Shown: positions 31,131 through 42,839 of the stretch, in pieces
Position numbering within the stretch: position 1 is the stretch's first letter
Layout: every line of letters begins with the position of its first letter
Origin: Cytospora piceicola
Taxonomy: Eukaryota; Ascomycota; Sordariomycetes; Diaporthales; Cytosporaceae
Reading direction: 5' to 3'
DNA: 64,000 nucleotides
Assembly (NCBI GenBank): GCA_023375675.1
Contig: JALQBC010000055.1
Span: 1 to 64,000, forward strand
The notes under the pieces: generated by a model
Told to the model about the DNA's origin: nothing
Database searches by the model: none
Seen by the model: the letters and a program-made list of their open reading frames with translations, nothing else
Program-made: the position numbers and the translations under genes

Positions 31131-33229
31131 CGACAGCTGCCGTTGGGCAAGATGAAGATTGGCTGTCATCACAACTATCGCTCGCCATCGGCCTGGCAAT
31201 ACGGAATGGCTGTCGAGGAATCGTGACATCGTCTTCTGTCATGCTGGCCCCTTCCTTTGTCATTTGGGAAACGCCGTTTGGTTCTTAAAGCTCAACGGTG
31301 GATGAGATCGACTTTCTTTCGAGCTTCTTTCGTGGTCGATTGTGCCAGTGTTTGAAGGTTCGCGGCTGAGAGGGTTGACAAGGTTGATTTTAGCAGTCTA
31401 CCGGTTTCCCATAGTGGTGCTCCCATCAATCTTATATATCTACACTTATCCTTGTCTCGTCACATACTGCACTCTAACGAAGGTGCAATGCAGATTTTAA
31501 TCCCCGGTCATCTCACAGCCCGTTGACGTGCCCTCACCCGGTGGCACGACAGGCAATCCTCTGTGGAAACGGGTCAATCATTAAAAAAACGAGAGAACGG
31601 AATTTCAGGAAGTGCGCGCTATGTGTAGACTGGTTTTAGAGACCATGAGCTATCTGACATCCACCAATGTCGAGGTGGACCGGTACCCATGCGCGCAACT
31701 GACCTCAGGTGCCGGACACTTTTCACCACCAGCCCAACTCAAGACATGGGCTCACAAGCTCCGAAATCCAGGCGCTGCGGTTCTTTCTACTGCATCCGTT
31801 CGCAACGGGATTCTGTTGTGGAGACGTACGCCGGCGGCCATATGCTGGATTGCATCTATGGCTACCTAGGGTATACTGACGTGGTAGAGTTCCGGGAATT
31901 CTCATATGAAACACTCCTTGCTTCCTGGGTATACCTTGCTCTTCTTATATCGGGGCTGAACATAGATTTGCTCTCTCATGGAGTTGAAACATAACCTCGT
32001 TTGGCTGGCTGCGAAATGCATATGGATTCTCCAGGTGAGTCTTACCGCGGAATGATCTAGGATACAATAGCCTGGTTGGTCGTGGTGTCAAGCGTTACTT
32101 CCAGTAATTGGATAGCATTTCCTCGTTGGTGACATCTCGACCTAACACTGCGGCACTACTATAAGGTGGGGATATACCGTCGTGATCCAGCTCGTGCGCC
32201 CTGTAGAGGACACTTGCATTGTTGGGACAATGAACTTGGTATAAACGCATTGTCCAGGAGCCCTCCATCGAGTACTAATAGTGATTGTGTGTGTGAGTGG
32301 AACGTGCCTCTGTCAGATCAGTACCTGTTCCCAGCTGGAGGTAGCCCTCCCAGGCCCCTTGTGATCCTCTCCACCCACCACAACACTCGGTATATATATA
32401 CCATTCAGTTATATGGAGGTCCATGTGTGGGAGATTAAAGGCTAGTGAACTTAGACTCAAGGCGTGAGATGGTCAGTCCACAGCAAACACGCGTGTATGT
32501 TAACCAGTACCAGATACTTTGGGAACGACTGGGCTAAACCTGATAAACTGAGGTGGGTTGCAGTCCACCGAAGCTGGTTATGAGGACCCTCGATTTGGAG
32601 ATTTTAGGGAACGAAATATATGCAAGTAGTCTCTGAAGACGGGCGGAGTTTGACGACCCAGACTCAGGCTGCAAGATCTATCGAACAGATCGTTGTAAAT
32701 AATTTTAAGAGGACACATACATACGATATTGAATTTGGGTGGTAGGAGGGCACCAGGAGGAGGGATGTCGTTGAGCTAAGCTTCTAGACTAACGCTGACT
32801 GTTTCTGGGATCAGGGGTACAGTAGGAGATGTGGACACCTAGCAGTTGCGGCTTATCGCTTTATCGGAGGAGGTACTGTCCCACCTATCCCAGGTGAGAG
32901 AGTACCTGGAAGCCATCTAAACAGGGGTCCAGAAGAAAGTTGTCCTTTCTTGGGAGCTTCGAATGACGACTCGAACACGGCACTGATGCGAAAGGCCACA
33001 TTCCCACTTCACTTATACTACATCTTTGGTGACTTGGGAATTACTTTCACTACCTGATACCCTTCCATTTCCCCTCCATTTCCTTCTTCCTCTACCAGTA
33101 GCTTTGGCTCAGCTGCGTTCTATACTCTCTCAGCAGCCTTGACAGGAAATACCACATACAACCACCTGGCACAGACTGAAGATATCTTCTTTCCCAGGGC
33201 TTGACAACCCCACCAACAGCTCGCCCGTT
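31131..33229. other. Gene-free stretch upstream of LHS1
   Basis: Two kilobases without a convincing gene. Open frames around 31612-31994 are short and look like no family. It may include more decayed sequence upstream of the MFS relic. The last 200 bp before 33230 are CT-rich and are probably the LHS1 promoter/leader. Confidence 0.5.
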
Positions 33230-36200
33230 ATGGCGAAATCAATGCTGTCACCACTGCGCATGCTCCTTTGCACAGTGGTCTTTTTCACAGCCCACGTATT
33301 TGCCGCCTCAGCAGTCCTCGGTGTCGACCTCGGCACAGAGTACATCAAAGCTGCCCTAGTAAAACCTGGCATTCCCCTCGACATTGTCCTGACCAAGGAC
33401 TCTCGACGAAAAGAGATCTCCGCTGTCACATTCAAGCCTCCCCAGAATGGCCCAAAGAAGGGCGAATTCCCTGAACGACTCTACGGATCCGATGCCATGG
33501 CACTGTCCGCTCGATTCCCCGGCGATGTCTACCCCAACCTGAAGACCCTCCTCGGCCTTCCTGTCGACAGCCCCGTTGTCCAGGATTATGCTGCTCGACA
33601 CCCCGCCCTGCAACTCGAAGGCCACAAGGTCAAGAAAACTGCCGCCTTCAAGAGCAAGGATGCGTTCACACCCGAGGAGCAGGCGTGGATGGTCGAGGAG
33701 CTGCTGGCCATGGAGCTGCAGAGCATCCAAAGAAACGCCGAGAACATGGCCGACGCCTCTGTCCGGTCCGTTGTACTCACTGTCCCGCCTTTCTACACGA
33801 TCGAGGAGAAGCGCGCCGTGGAGACGGCCGCTGAGTTGGCTGGTCTGAAGGTCCTGTCTTTGATCAGCGATGGATTGGCCGTGGGTCTCAACTACGCTAC
33901 GAGCAGGACCTTCCCCAACATCAACGACGGCGGAAAGCCGGAGCACCACATGGTCTTTGACATGGGCGCAGGCTCTACCACGGCAACCATCCTCAAGATG
34001 CAGGGCCGCAACGTTAAGGACGTCGGCAAGTTCAACAAGACAATTCAAGAGGTTATCGTGTTGGGCAACGGATGGGATCGCTCCCTCGGTGGTGATGCGC
34101 TTAACGCGATCATTGTGGACGACATGGTCGAGAAGTTTGTCGATTCATCCGCTGGCAAGAAGATCAGCGCGACCGCAGAGGGCGTCAAGGCCCACGGGCG
34201 CGCCATGGCGAAACTGTGGAAGGACGCTGAGCGGTTGCGACACGTCCTGAGCGCCAACCAGAACTCGCAGGCCAGTTTCGAGGGTCTCTATGAGGATGTC
34301 GACTTCAAATACAAAATCACACGTGCTGAGTTCGAGACGATGGTCGAGGCGCATGCTTCCAGGGTCGGAGCTGCGATTCAGGGCGCACTGGACGTGGCTG
34401 GCTTGAAGGTCAGTGACCTTGACTCGGTCATTCTTCACGGTGGCGCTACGAGAACGCCGTTTGTGCAGAAGGAGCTGGAGAAGGTGTTCGGCACCGGCGA
34501 TAAGATCCGCAGCAACGTCAACTCTGATGAGGCTGCCGTCTTTGGCGCTGGCTTCCGCGCTGCTGATCTCAGTCCCAGCTTCCGTGTCAAGGAGATCAGG
34601 GTTTCCGAAGCCGCTGTCTACCCAGCTGGCATCAAGTGGACGGACGAGAAGGACAAGACCCGACACCAGCGTCTTTGGACTCCTACATCTTACCTGGGCG
34701 CAGTGGCAAAGGAGGTCTCCTTCCAGAACAAGGATGACTTTTCTGTTGAGTTCTACCAAGAGGCCCCTGGCTCGGCCGCAGACGTTGTCGAGGAGAAGAT
34801 TATCAAGACGCTCACCACCAAGAACCTGACCGAGACTGTATCGATGATGAAGGAGAAATATTCCTGCGAACCTAGCGCTGTCCTCTTCAAGATGGGTGTG
34901 CGCCTAGCCAGCGAGAATGGCGAGGTCGAGGTCACTAACTCTTACGTGGAGTGTGAAGCTGAGGTCCTCGAGAAGGAGGGCTTCGTCGATGGCGTCAAGA
35001 ACTTGTTTGGTTTCGGGAAAAAGGACGAGCAGAAGCCCGTCACGGACAGCGAATCCTCCGAGTCGGCCGAGGAGGCATCCTCCACGTCGGCTGATTCCTC
35101 TAGCTCGACGGCGACTACTGATACTACTGTATCTACCCCATCCCCCTCGTCAACCACATCCTCAGCTTCGACATCCGAGTCTCCTGAGGCCAAGGAAGGC
35201 AAAAAGACCAAGAAGATTGTCTCTGTCCCCGTCAATATTGAGCTCTCGAAGTCTGGAACCCCACAACTCGACAAGATTGACGTACTGCAATCCAAGGACC
35301 GTCTCAAGGCCTTTGAACTGTCCGACAAGTCCCGCCGCCAACGCGAGGAAGCCCTCAACCAACTCGAAGGGTTCACCTACAAAGTGCGCGACCTCCTCGA
35401 TGGCGAGGCCTTTATCGCCGCGTCTACAGAGGCGGAACGCAAGACTCTCGAGGAGAAGAGCAGCGACGCAAGCGAATGGCTTTACGAGGGTGGTGTCGAC
35501 GCTTCCAAGGAGGAGCTGAAGAAGAGGATCAGCGAACTCCAGGACATAGTCACGCCCATCCAGAAGCGTATTGAGGAGGGTACTGAGCGGCCCGAGGCCT
35601 TGTCAGGCTTGAAGCAAGCACTGAAGCAGACGGACGAGTTCGTGAAGAACATCAAGGAAAAGATCTCCGAGGCTGAGGCATGGACGTCTTCACAGCTCGC
35701 ATCTGCTAGCGCCTCGTCATCCTCTTCTACTGTTACCGCAGCCCCATCGGATGATTTTGCAGACCTGGAAGACGACTCCCCGTCAGCTACCAAATCCCCC
35801 TCAATGGAGGACGCCCTCCAGGACCGTGGCCCAGTACCCCCTCTGTACACCCTCGAGGACCTCAAGGAAACGGAGAGCATCTACACCAAAATCACGGCGT
35901 GGCTCGAAGAGAAAGAGCCCGCGCAAGAGAAGCTCGGCGTCACGGATGATCCCGTCCTCACCGTCCAGGCTATCAAGGAGTGGCGTGCTAAGCTGGACAA
36001 GGCGGGCTTGGACCTGGCGATGAAGAGCGTGAACAACCAGAAGAAGAAGAGCAAGTCTAGCAGCTCCTCCAAGACTAAAAAACCCAAGTCGACCAAGACG
36101 TCGGCGACGCCCGGGTCGAGCGAGACGATTGAGATTGGCAAGGACGGCAAGATGCCCTCTGATGAGGAGATCGAGGCGATGATCAAGGGTTTCGAGAAGG

Positions 36201-36286
36201 AGCAGGCCACGAGACAGAGGGCGGAAAAGGATGAGACTGGTAGTGAGGAGAGGATGAAGGATGAGCATGAGCGGGATGAGCTGTGA
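33230..36286 (+). CDS. lhs1: ER Hsp70-like chaperone Lhs1/GRP170 (HYOU1)
   Basis: A single exon encodes 1018 aa. Residues 1-28 are a signal peptide ending near AASAVLG. The Hsp70-type nucleotide-binding domain follows (about 28-430): phosphate 1 loop VLGVDLGTEYIKAAL, phosphate 2 loop MVFDMGAGSTTATIL, and adenosine motif VILHGGATRTPFVQ. A short beta domain comes next. After it are a serine/threonine-rich acidic insertion (about 605-665) and a long helical C-terminal domain with a second serine-rich insert (about 820-850), then a K/S-rich stretch. The protein ends HERDEL, an HDEL/KDEL-type ER retention signal. Lhs1/GRP170 is a large Hsp70 that acts as nucleotide-exchange factor for Kar2/BiP and helps protein import into, and folding in, the ER lumen. 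Length, insertions and the retention signal all fit the family. Confidence 0.96.
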   Translation: MAKSMLSPLRMLLCTVVFFTAHVFAASAVLGVDLGTEYIKAALVKPGIPLDIVLTKDSRRKEISAVTFKPPQNGPKKGEFPERLYGSDAMALSARFPGDVYPNLKTLLGLPVDSPVVQDYAARHPALQLEGHKVKKTAAFKSKDAFTPEEQAWMVEELLAMELQSIQRNAENMADASVRSVVLTVPPFYTIEEKRAVETAAELAGLKVLSLISDGLAVGLNYATSRTFPNINDGGKPEHHMVFDMGAGSTTATILKMQGRNVKDVGKFNKTIQEVIVLGNGWDRSLGGDALNAIIVDDMVEKFVDSSAGKKISATAEGVKAHGRAMAKLWKDAERLRHVLSANQNSQASFEGLYEDVDFKYKITRAEFETMVEAHASRVGAAIQGALDVAGLKVSDLDSVILHGGATRTPFVQKELEKVFGTGDKIRSNVNSDEAAVFGAGFRAADLSPSFRVKEIRVSEAAVYPAGIKWTDEKDKTRHQRLWTPTSYLGAVAKEVSFQNKDDFSVEFYQEAPGSAADVVEEKIIKTLTTKNLTETVSMMKEKYSCEPSAVLFKMGVRLASENGEVEVTNSYVECEAEVLEKEGFVDGVKNLFGFGKKDEQKPVTDSESSESAEEASSTSADSSSSTATTDTTVSTPSPSSTTSSASTSESPEAKEGKKTKKIVSVPVNIELSKSGTPQLDKIDVLQSKDRLKAFELSDKSRRQREEALNQLEGFTYKVRDLLDGEAFIAASTEAERKTLEEKSSDASEWLYEGGVDASKEELKKRISELQDIVTPIQKRIEEGTERPEALSGLKQALKQTDEFVKNIKEKISEAEAWTSSQLASASASSSSSTVTAAPSDDFADLEDDSPSATKSPSMEDALQDRGPVPPLYTLEDLKETESIYTKITAWLEEKEPAQEKLGVTDDPVLTVQAIKEWRAKLDKAGLDLAMKSVNNQKKKSKSSSSSKTKKPKSTKTSATPGSSETIEIGKDGKMPSDEEIEAMIKGFEKEQATRQRAEKDETGSEERMKDEHERDEL

Positions 36287-38516
36287 GCAACCTAGCTCCT
36301 GGAACCATTTGCATTTAGATTAGGGCGGGATATCAGTCAATGATACTGGAGTACCGGGTGTTAGAATGATGCTTTCGATGCTTGTAGAATAGGTGCAAAA
36401 CATAGGCATGATGGAAACCAAGTATAGAATGCATCAAGCAAGTCGACCACCCTAGACCGGATTCCACGTCTGCGCACCTCAGTAGAGAAGACGCCGACTA
36501 CTTACTGTCTGGTCAGGGATCAATCAACATACACCGGTATAGTGACGAAGGGTTTCCCCTGAAGATGACGAGGTATCACATGTCGACTTAAATCGAAGCA
36601 TTCTTTTCTGTTTTCCTTTCTCTTTCCTTTTCATTGCTTCGAAAGGGTTTCGTAACACTCCGAGAGGTTGGCCGCCTGTCAGTAAAGAGTCTTCAATATC
36701 ATTGCCATGCCATGCCATGCCATACGAGTCCATAGGTTATATATGGTCAATAACTCAGTCGGTGTATACGATAACTATTTCGACCATACAAGTAGTTTAC
36801 ACAAAACTTCAAAGTGTGAGTGACAGGGCGCTCGCTCTCTTTGGCCAACAACTCGGCTGGGGCATTTGCTAGGAGCCGAGACAATGTGACTGGTATGTTA
36901 AATTAACCTTCAGAGGGAGGCTGTGCCGTCGGTCGGTATGTAAATATTCCAAGGGGTTTTGTGTCGCGTGCCGAGCCGAGACATAGGTATTGTGGCTTGA
37001 TTGTGGCCGCCCAAGAGCGGCCTGCCTCACGTCTATTTGGCTAGGTATTTGAGTATGGACGTATATAGGTGCCCAGGTGTGCTATCCCATCCATCTGTCG
37101 CGAGAAACGGTTCGGCAGCTAAGTCGAAGGCCGGGAGGGGATCCGGGGTGGCAATGAATGGCGCTGTGCATCGTGGCGGAAGCTGTTCGACGGTGATGTG
37201 CATCTCTGTACGACGGCCCATTCCTCTTGGCTCGATGCTTCTGTCCAGGGATACCAGGGCATTTCTTCGTTTCATGTACAACTATCGCTAATGTGGTCGG
37301 CCTTTTTTCCTTCTTTTCCTTCATGCTAGAAGCAGGGAACCGGGATGGGCGTCGTTCTTCCTTGGAGGAGCTGACAATGGATCATGGGCGTTGGCTTGAA
37401 GTTGCTCGCACGCCTACTACCGGTTTGAGACCAATTGGCCCGTTAGTTATGTCACCGTTATGATTCTTGATACACACAGTCGAGATCGAACTGCAGAAGA
37501 GTCGACGGTTTGACCGTTTCTGTGGTACAACCAAAAGAGGCAGTTACACAACCACAACCACAACCGCCTCTCTCACCTTCGTCACTTCCATTCTAAGTAA
37601 TCTGGATACCTGCTTCTTCTGGTGCGACTTGAAGCTACAGAAAAACTTAATCGATGTCTGTCAAACAAATTCTCTGCTGACATACCTAGGTAGCCAAGTA
37701 ATGAAACTGTTCCCATGATTCTGCTTCCCGAGATCATCTCTCGGCTTCCGTCATCTTGGATCAGGAGTCGTACTGTACACGGGAGCGGAGGCAACTGACC
37801 TACAGTAGAAGAGAGGGAAAGAGAGATAGAGAGGGAAGGACAGGTCACAGGTTTCCCTATTCCTTGCCTTTCCTTCCTCCTTTTATACCTGACGGTTCAT
37901 GCCAGCTGGCGTAGCATTCCTTCTCAACCATTTAGCGTGTGGTCAGTCTAGACGCCTCGATCTTAGAGAGCCTGCCACAACCTTCACTTCCTTACCTCGT
38001 CGACCTTCCACCAAACCAAACCACAACCCTCTTTTCACCCCTTTACATCACCACTTCTTTTCTCCCTCCCACCATTCGAGTTTGGTTTCTTGACTTCCTT
38101 TCTCAGTTCCATCTCGTTAACTTCGCCACACTCCTTCTGACCACTTCTGACAGCCTGGAAGGTACCGGGGTAAGTCCATCATCCACCCTTTTGTACCACT
38201 TAGAGGCTCCCCGTCAACCATCACCTGTCTCTCTCTCGCTTGATACGCGACCGCGCCCACGTGTTGTGAACCTTGAACTTGCTGGGCCTCGTCACTGTTC
38301 TGTCTTCCACATTTCGACAAACCCTCACCATCTATTTGCCGAGAGAGCAAATGCACCTTCCACCCTCACTCATCTTGAGACACCTTGTGGCATTGTCGTC
38401 AAAGGCTTTACTAACCAAGACTGCATCTCTCTTTCAGTCCTTCTTTTCCACCTTTTACTCAACCAAACCACCGTCTTTTACAACCATTGTCAATCCAACC
38501 CAAGCAACTTCACACC
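36287..38516. other. Intergenic between LHS1 and the aspartic protease
   Basis: No gene is seen. A short CATGC repeat lies at about 36704-36722. From about 37860 to 38516 the + strand is pyrimidine-rich, which suggests the protease promoter and a long 5' leader. A 253-codon frame (37939-38700) there reads through the protease start in another frame and has no family character. A GTAAGT word at 38170 could be a leader-intron donor. Confidence 0.55.
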
Positions 38517-39971
38517 ATGCGGGTCGCCACCACTACCACCAAGCAGGCCATTGGTCTCTGCCTTGCTCTTCTGGTCTCCGCTGTCTGCGGCGTTCCCTCC
38601 ATGCTTCCTCGCGATGGCCTTGGGAGCTTCACTGTGGACACCAAGCCCAACCCCTCCTTCAAGGGCCGCAATGGCACAGCGGCTTACCTCAAGGCCATGA
38701 CCAAGTATGCCCACCTGGCTGATACTGGTGGCAATAAGGTTGCCGATCCTTGTGAGTCTCCTCATCCATAGACCTATAGAGACCTCCCAGACCAGCTAAC
38801 TGAATCCCAACTCTGTTTAGGGGGCGCGCTCACGGGTTTCGTCGAGGCCGATGATCGTGAATGGCTGTGTCCTGTCAAGATCGGGTCTCCTGGCCAGCTT
38901 GTCAACCTGGATCTTGACACTGGTTCTGCTGATCTGTAAGCCCATTCCGTATTATAAGTTCCACATTGCTGGTCCCTGACAGTATGCTAACCTGTTTGTT
39001 TGCTTTTGCAGCTGGGTGTTCACTACCACCTCGGCCTCCCACCATACTTCTATTAGAAATAGAAGCGTCTTCAATGTCAACGCCTCATCATCTGCAAACC
39101 TGATGAAAGGCAGCACTTGGATGATCACATATGGTAACGATTCATAGTGCCTCCCTTCCGACGAGTCTCCCAACTAACAGGAATAGGTGATGGAAGCTAC
39201 GCTGGTGGTAACGTCTATACCGACAACGTCCAGCTTGGTGATCTTGTGGTCAAGAACGCCACGGTCGAGACTGCCACTCGATACAGCTCAAATCTGATTG
39301 AGGATGATGCTTCCCTGTCTGGCCTCATGGGCCTGGCCATCAACCTGACCACCACTATCGAGCCTGAGATGAAAGGTATTACCAACGGCATCCTCAGCCA
39401 GCTCAAAAAACAGGGCATTGGCTCTGTCTCCGTCGACCTGCAGTACCACAACGAGGGAAAATTCACCTTTGGCAAGATCAACTCCTCTGCGTATGATGGT
39501 GATATAATGTACCAGCCCGTCCTCCCCAATAAGGGCTACTGGGAGATCGAGATGACCACCGTCCGCTACGCAGACAGCGACGAGATGCTGATCCACAGCT
39601 GGCCCACCATCGTGGACACCGGCACCTCCCTGATGCTGTTGAGTTCCGACGACCTCGTCGACAAGTATTACGCCCTCATTGACAGCTCTGTCTACTCATA
39701 TGAGGACTTTGGTTATGTCTTCTACTGCAACGAGACGCTGCCCGATTTCCACTTCGGGTTCACGAACAACTGGTCCGAGTACACCGTCCCAGGCCGCTTC
39801 ATGAACTACTCAGTCGCCGACGAGATGGGTGGCCCGTACTGCTTTGGCGGTATCCAAAGCTCTAACATGGGCTTCAGCATCATGGGTGATGTCTTCCTCA
39901 AGGCAGTCTATGTCGACTTCAACATTGCAAACAAGACCGTGGGTTTCGCCCACAAGTCTCTGAACATCTGA
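38517..39971 (+). CDS. Secreted pepsin-like aspartic protease (family A1)
   Basis: Four exons (38517-38751, 38821-38935, 39012-39133, 39187-39971) give 418 aa. Residues 1-25 form a signal peptide (IGLCLALLVSAVCGVPS), followed by a propeptide of about 50 residues. The two catalytic aspartates are D111 in DLDTGSADLW and about D301 in IVDTGTSLML. The flap tyrosine lies in MITYGDGSYAGG, where the intron 3 junction falls (TAT G|GT GAT). Four or more N-x-S/T sites are visible. The end, SIMGDVFLKAVYVDFNIANKTVGFAHK, is the usual A1 C-terminus. There is no serine-rich, GPI-type tail, so it is probably released or vacuolar rather than cell-wall anchored. The family cleaves proteins at acidic pH. The fourth intron-exon join uses the second of two nearby AGs, which alone keeps frame. 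Confidence 0.94.
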
Positions 39972-41717
39972 CTGCCGGAAGCGGTCCATGTCACACCTTA
40001 TCCCCGAGTTGATTTCTTGCCTGCCTTTTCGCGATAGAGGCTTTGCCATTGCGTTGGCATTTTGACGATATTTTGCGACAACACAAATCATACACTACCT
40101 CCGGGTTCCCACTTTGGTTGGGCCTTGTCATGATGGAAAGTTTTAGAAGATAGAAAGGGTGAGGGGAGATGGCCTCCGATCAACCTGGCAACTCAACAAC
40201 CATTTTTATCAGAATGGCGCGTGGTAAAATTGACTGGCCATCGCTTATGTATTCTCTTCTGCTCTGTGTTATCAAGATTCTGCGGGAAATAATGTTGAAG
40301 GGGCTTGATGGGGAACAATCTTTTTTTAAAGAGCCGTGTTACTCGCCAATTAGGGCATGTACAGTACCTAGCCAGTGGAAAATGCAAATGCCATCTCGCT
40401 ATACGTTTTCGAATCTCCCTCGTGGCTTACCCTCTTGGTCCGGTGTGGCGTCGAATCTCGGCTTTCCTGTCGCTTGGTGTTGAGACGTCTCGATCTCCGC
40501 TGCTATCGCCCACACTAGCTGCTAATGTGGTTTTCGACCAACATATATGCCCAAGGTGTGTAATATCTTTCCTTCTCGTCCCGTCGCGATGGGTCCTTAC
40601 TCATGCAAGACTGCACCCTGAGCCCGCATCCGCCCTCAGCCCCTATTGCCTGACCAGCCGATCTAGGTCAGATATCATCCAAAGCGTTGCCAAGCGCCAT
40701 CTCGGCGCTACCACCCTCACGCCACCCCATGTCTCAAGATGCCACCGAACAATCTCCTCATTATTATCACATCCTGTGGAGAACAAGAAAAGACGCCAGA
40801 CGTCGAACGAGGGAGCGCTCCAGAAAGACCTCGAGGTGTTCAAATCGTTGCACATTAGCAGATCCTTCCCCCTCCCCACGAATGACACAATCAATCGGTC
40901 AGTGGTATAGTATGTATGTACAATTCTTTCCTGACAATGCATGACTACTATCTCATACCTTTCCCACCTACGTGGGGACACACCACCGTTCTGTCTGACG
41001 GTAAGAGTCAGGATAGGTCGTCGCCTACACAAGTATCATCTCGTCGTCATACATCTTGTCATCCATCCCCCATCCCCTTCCCACCCAGCACTTCGCCAGA
41101 AGCTTCTCTCCCTTGGTAATAATCCAGGTTGGTGGGGAAAATGCCAGAAAATCCTGTGAATTATGAAGAAACACCCACGCGATACACACATGCACACACC
41201 TCAGTCTGTCCCGGTCCGAACAAGATGGCAGTGGTTTTTTTTCTTCTTTCCCCCCCTCTCCCCCCTTCGGCCCTGGTAGGTCGTGGGCGCCGGGGAATAT
41301 TGATGAAAATACAAATTTGGCTACACAATGGTGGACATGGTCGATCCGTAACGCCGAAAACGAATGGTGGTGGGCTTGTCGCAAAGGCGGTGGCCGGTAG
41401 GGGAAGACAGCCGAGCCGCGTAAATAAGAAGATCCCGCCGTCTATAATGGTGAAGATGCTGAGGCGATCCGAAAAATTGGGCTCGAGAGGATGTAGAGAC
41501 TGGGGTCCCAGGGAATCGATGGTCGAACAGGGTCCGCGGGTTCGGGTTCGGTCCGGGTCCTTTGTCGATGTTCTAGGCAGCGTGCCGGGAACGCGGGGGG
41601 AATCGAAGTCGTTCATTCTTTTCCTTGTCATGGAGTAGTGTCGGGTCCAGACCGGTCTCTAATTCCCATCGCCGTCTCTTTCAGTCCGAATTTATTAGAG
41701 ATCCCAAGTGGTTTCTT
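39972..41717. other. Intergenic between convergent genes
   Basis: This holds the 3' flanks of the protease and of the coiled-coil gene. Overlapping open frames at 40305-40910 and 41129-41638 show no family character. Nothing else was recognised. Confidence 0.55.
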
Positions 41718-42839
41718 TTAATGAGCCTGCTCGCCGTCGCCATCTGGTCCGGGCACAATCACAAAGTCAGCACTTCCATTCTCGGAGCCGTTGGTCCGAT
41801 TGCTCCTGACAGATCTCGCGTCGGAGTTCTTGTTGACGCTGAGGTGGTGGTAAGTGAGATTGGTGGTAGGGCTGTTCTGGTACTGGTAGTGACTGCGAAT
41901 CTGCTGGGCTTGGTGGAGGACGCCACCGGCTCCGGCGCCTCCACCACTACCGCTGGTAGTAGTCATTCGCGGGATTAGGTGCGGGTGACGGAATCGGGGG
42001 TTTTCAGGGCCAAAGGCCGAGGTGTAAGGGTCTTCAGTAAGAATCTCGTATTCACCTTCACTAGCCGTGGGTGTCGGCGGCAGGGCCCCAGGAACTGCCT
42101 GTTGGCTCGCCTTTGCCGTGCCCGGTCGGGACCCTCCGTGTTTCTGGTCTGCTTGTGCCATCTGCTGTGCGACTGACTGCTGTCGCTGGGGAAGTGTGGT
42201 CTGGGGAGCGGGGTTCTTGCCGTTGCGCTTGAGTCGCTCTTCCATCTCCTTGATCCGCCGCTCGAGGGCTTCCAGTTCGGAGGCTCGGGTCTGCACGTTT
42301 TGCTTTCTATGGTGACGTACGTTGATTGTCAGCGCTACTGTTCCTTTGTTCGCCGGATTGGGAGAAGCGGGATGGGTCCTCGAGTCGGGGCAAGGGGGGA
42401 TGGGGATGGGGAAGGGGGGAGGGGGGAGGGGGGAGGGGGAAGCGAAGGGAAGAACAGGATTGGGAAGCACAGGTTGAGGGAGGGGGCATGGAATTTGTTG
42501 GTTATAAGAAAAATGCGTCTCGATTCTGGTGTTTCTGGCTGGGTCACGCACCGTTCTTCAAGCTTTGTGTCGAGTTCGGTGATGCTGTCGTCGATGCGGA
42601 AGATATCCTGCAGCTCTAGGGAGAAGGAGCGGGCGATTGTGCTAGCGAGGCAACGGTTAGCCCATTTAGTCCATGCACGAACGCACGGAACGAGAGTAAA
42701 TCGGGAGGAACAAGGGTTCTTACGATTGAGGGCGACGGCCATTAGGCTTCCACTCGCGATCAAGGGCATCGTCCTCAATGCTGACGTTCCGCATCTTGTT
42801 GGCGGGCTTGGGAGTGGCGGTCGGCGATGTGGAGGCCAT
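41718..42839 (-). CDS. Fungal coiled-coil hypothetical protein
   Basis: Three exons (42839-42724, 42641-42552, 42306-41718) give 264 aa. Each join keeps frame (RRPQ-S-TIARS, KLEE-R-KQNVQ). I recognise no named domain. The first 40 residues include SIEDDALDREWKPNGRRPQS. Next comes a helical piece SFSLELQDIFRIDDSITELD, then a predicted coiled coil TRASELEALERRIKEMEERL (about 75-95). After that the chain is Q/P/S-rich and probably disordered. It contains an acidic EGEYEILTEDPYTSAFG motif and ends with an acidic ADFVIVPGPDGDGE stretch. The three-exon structure and consistent splice signals support a real gene. The short central intron region carries GGGGA runs. Function unknown. Confidence 0.72.

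Noticed and set aside
37939..38700. 253-codon frame overlapping the protease start
   Set aside because: It lies in the CT-rich leader and runs into the protease exon in a different frame. No domain.
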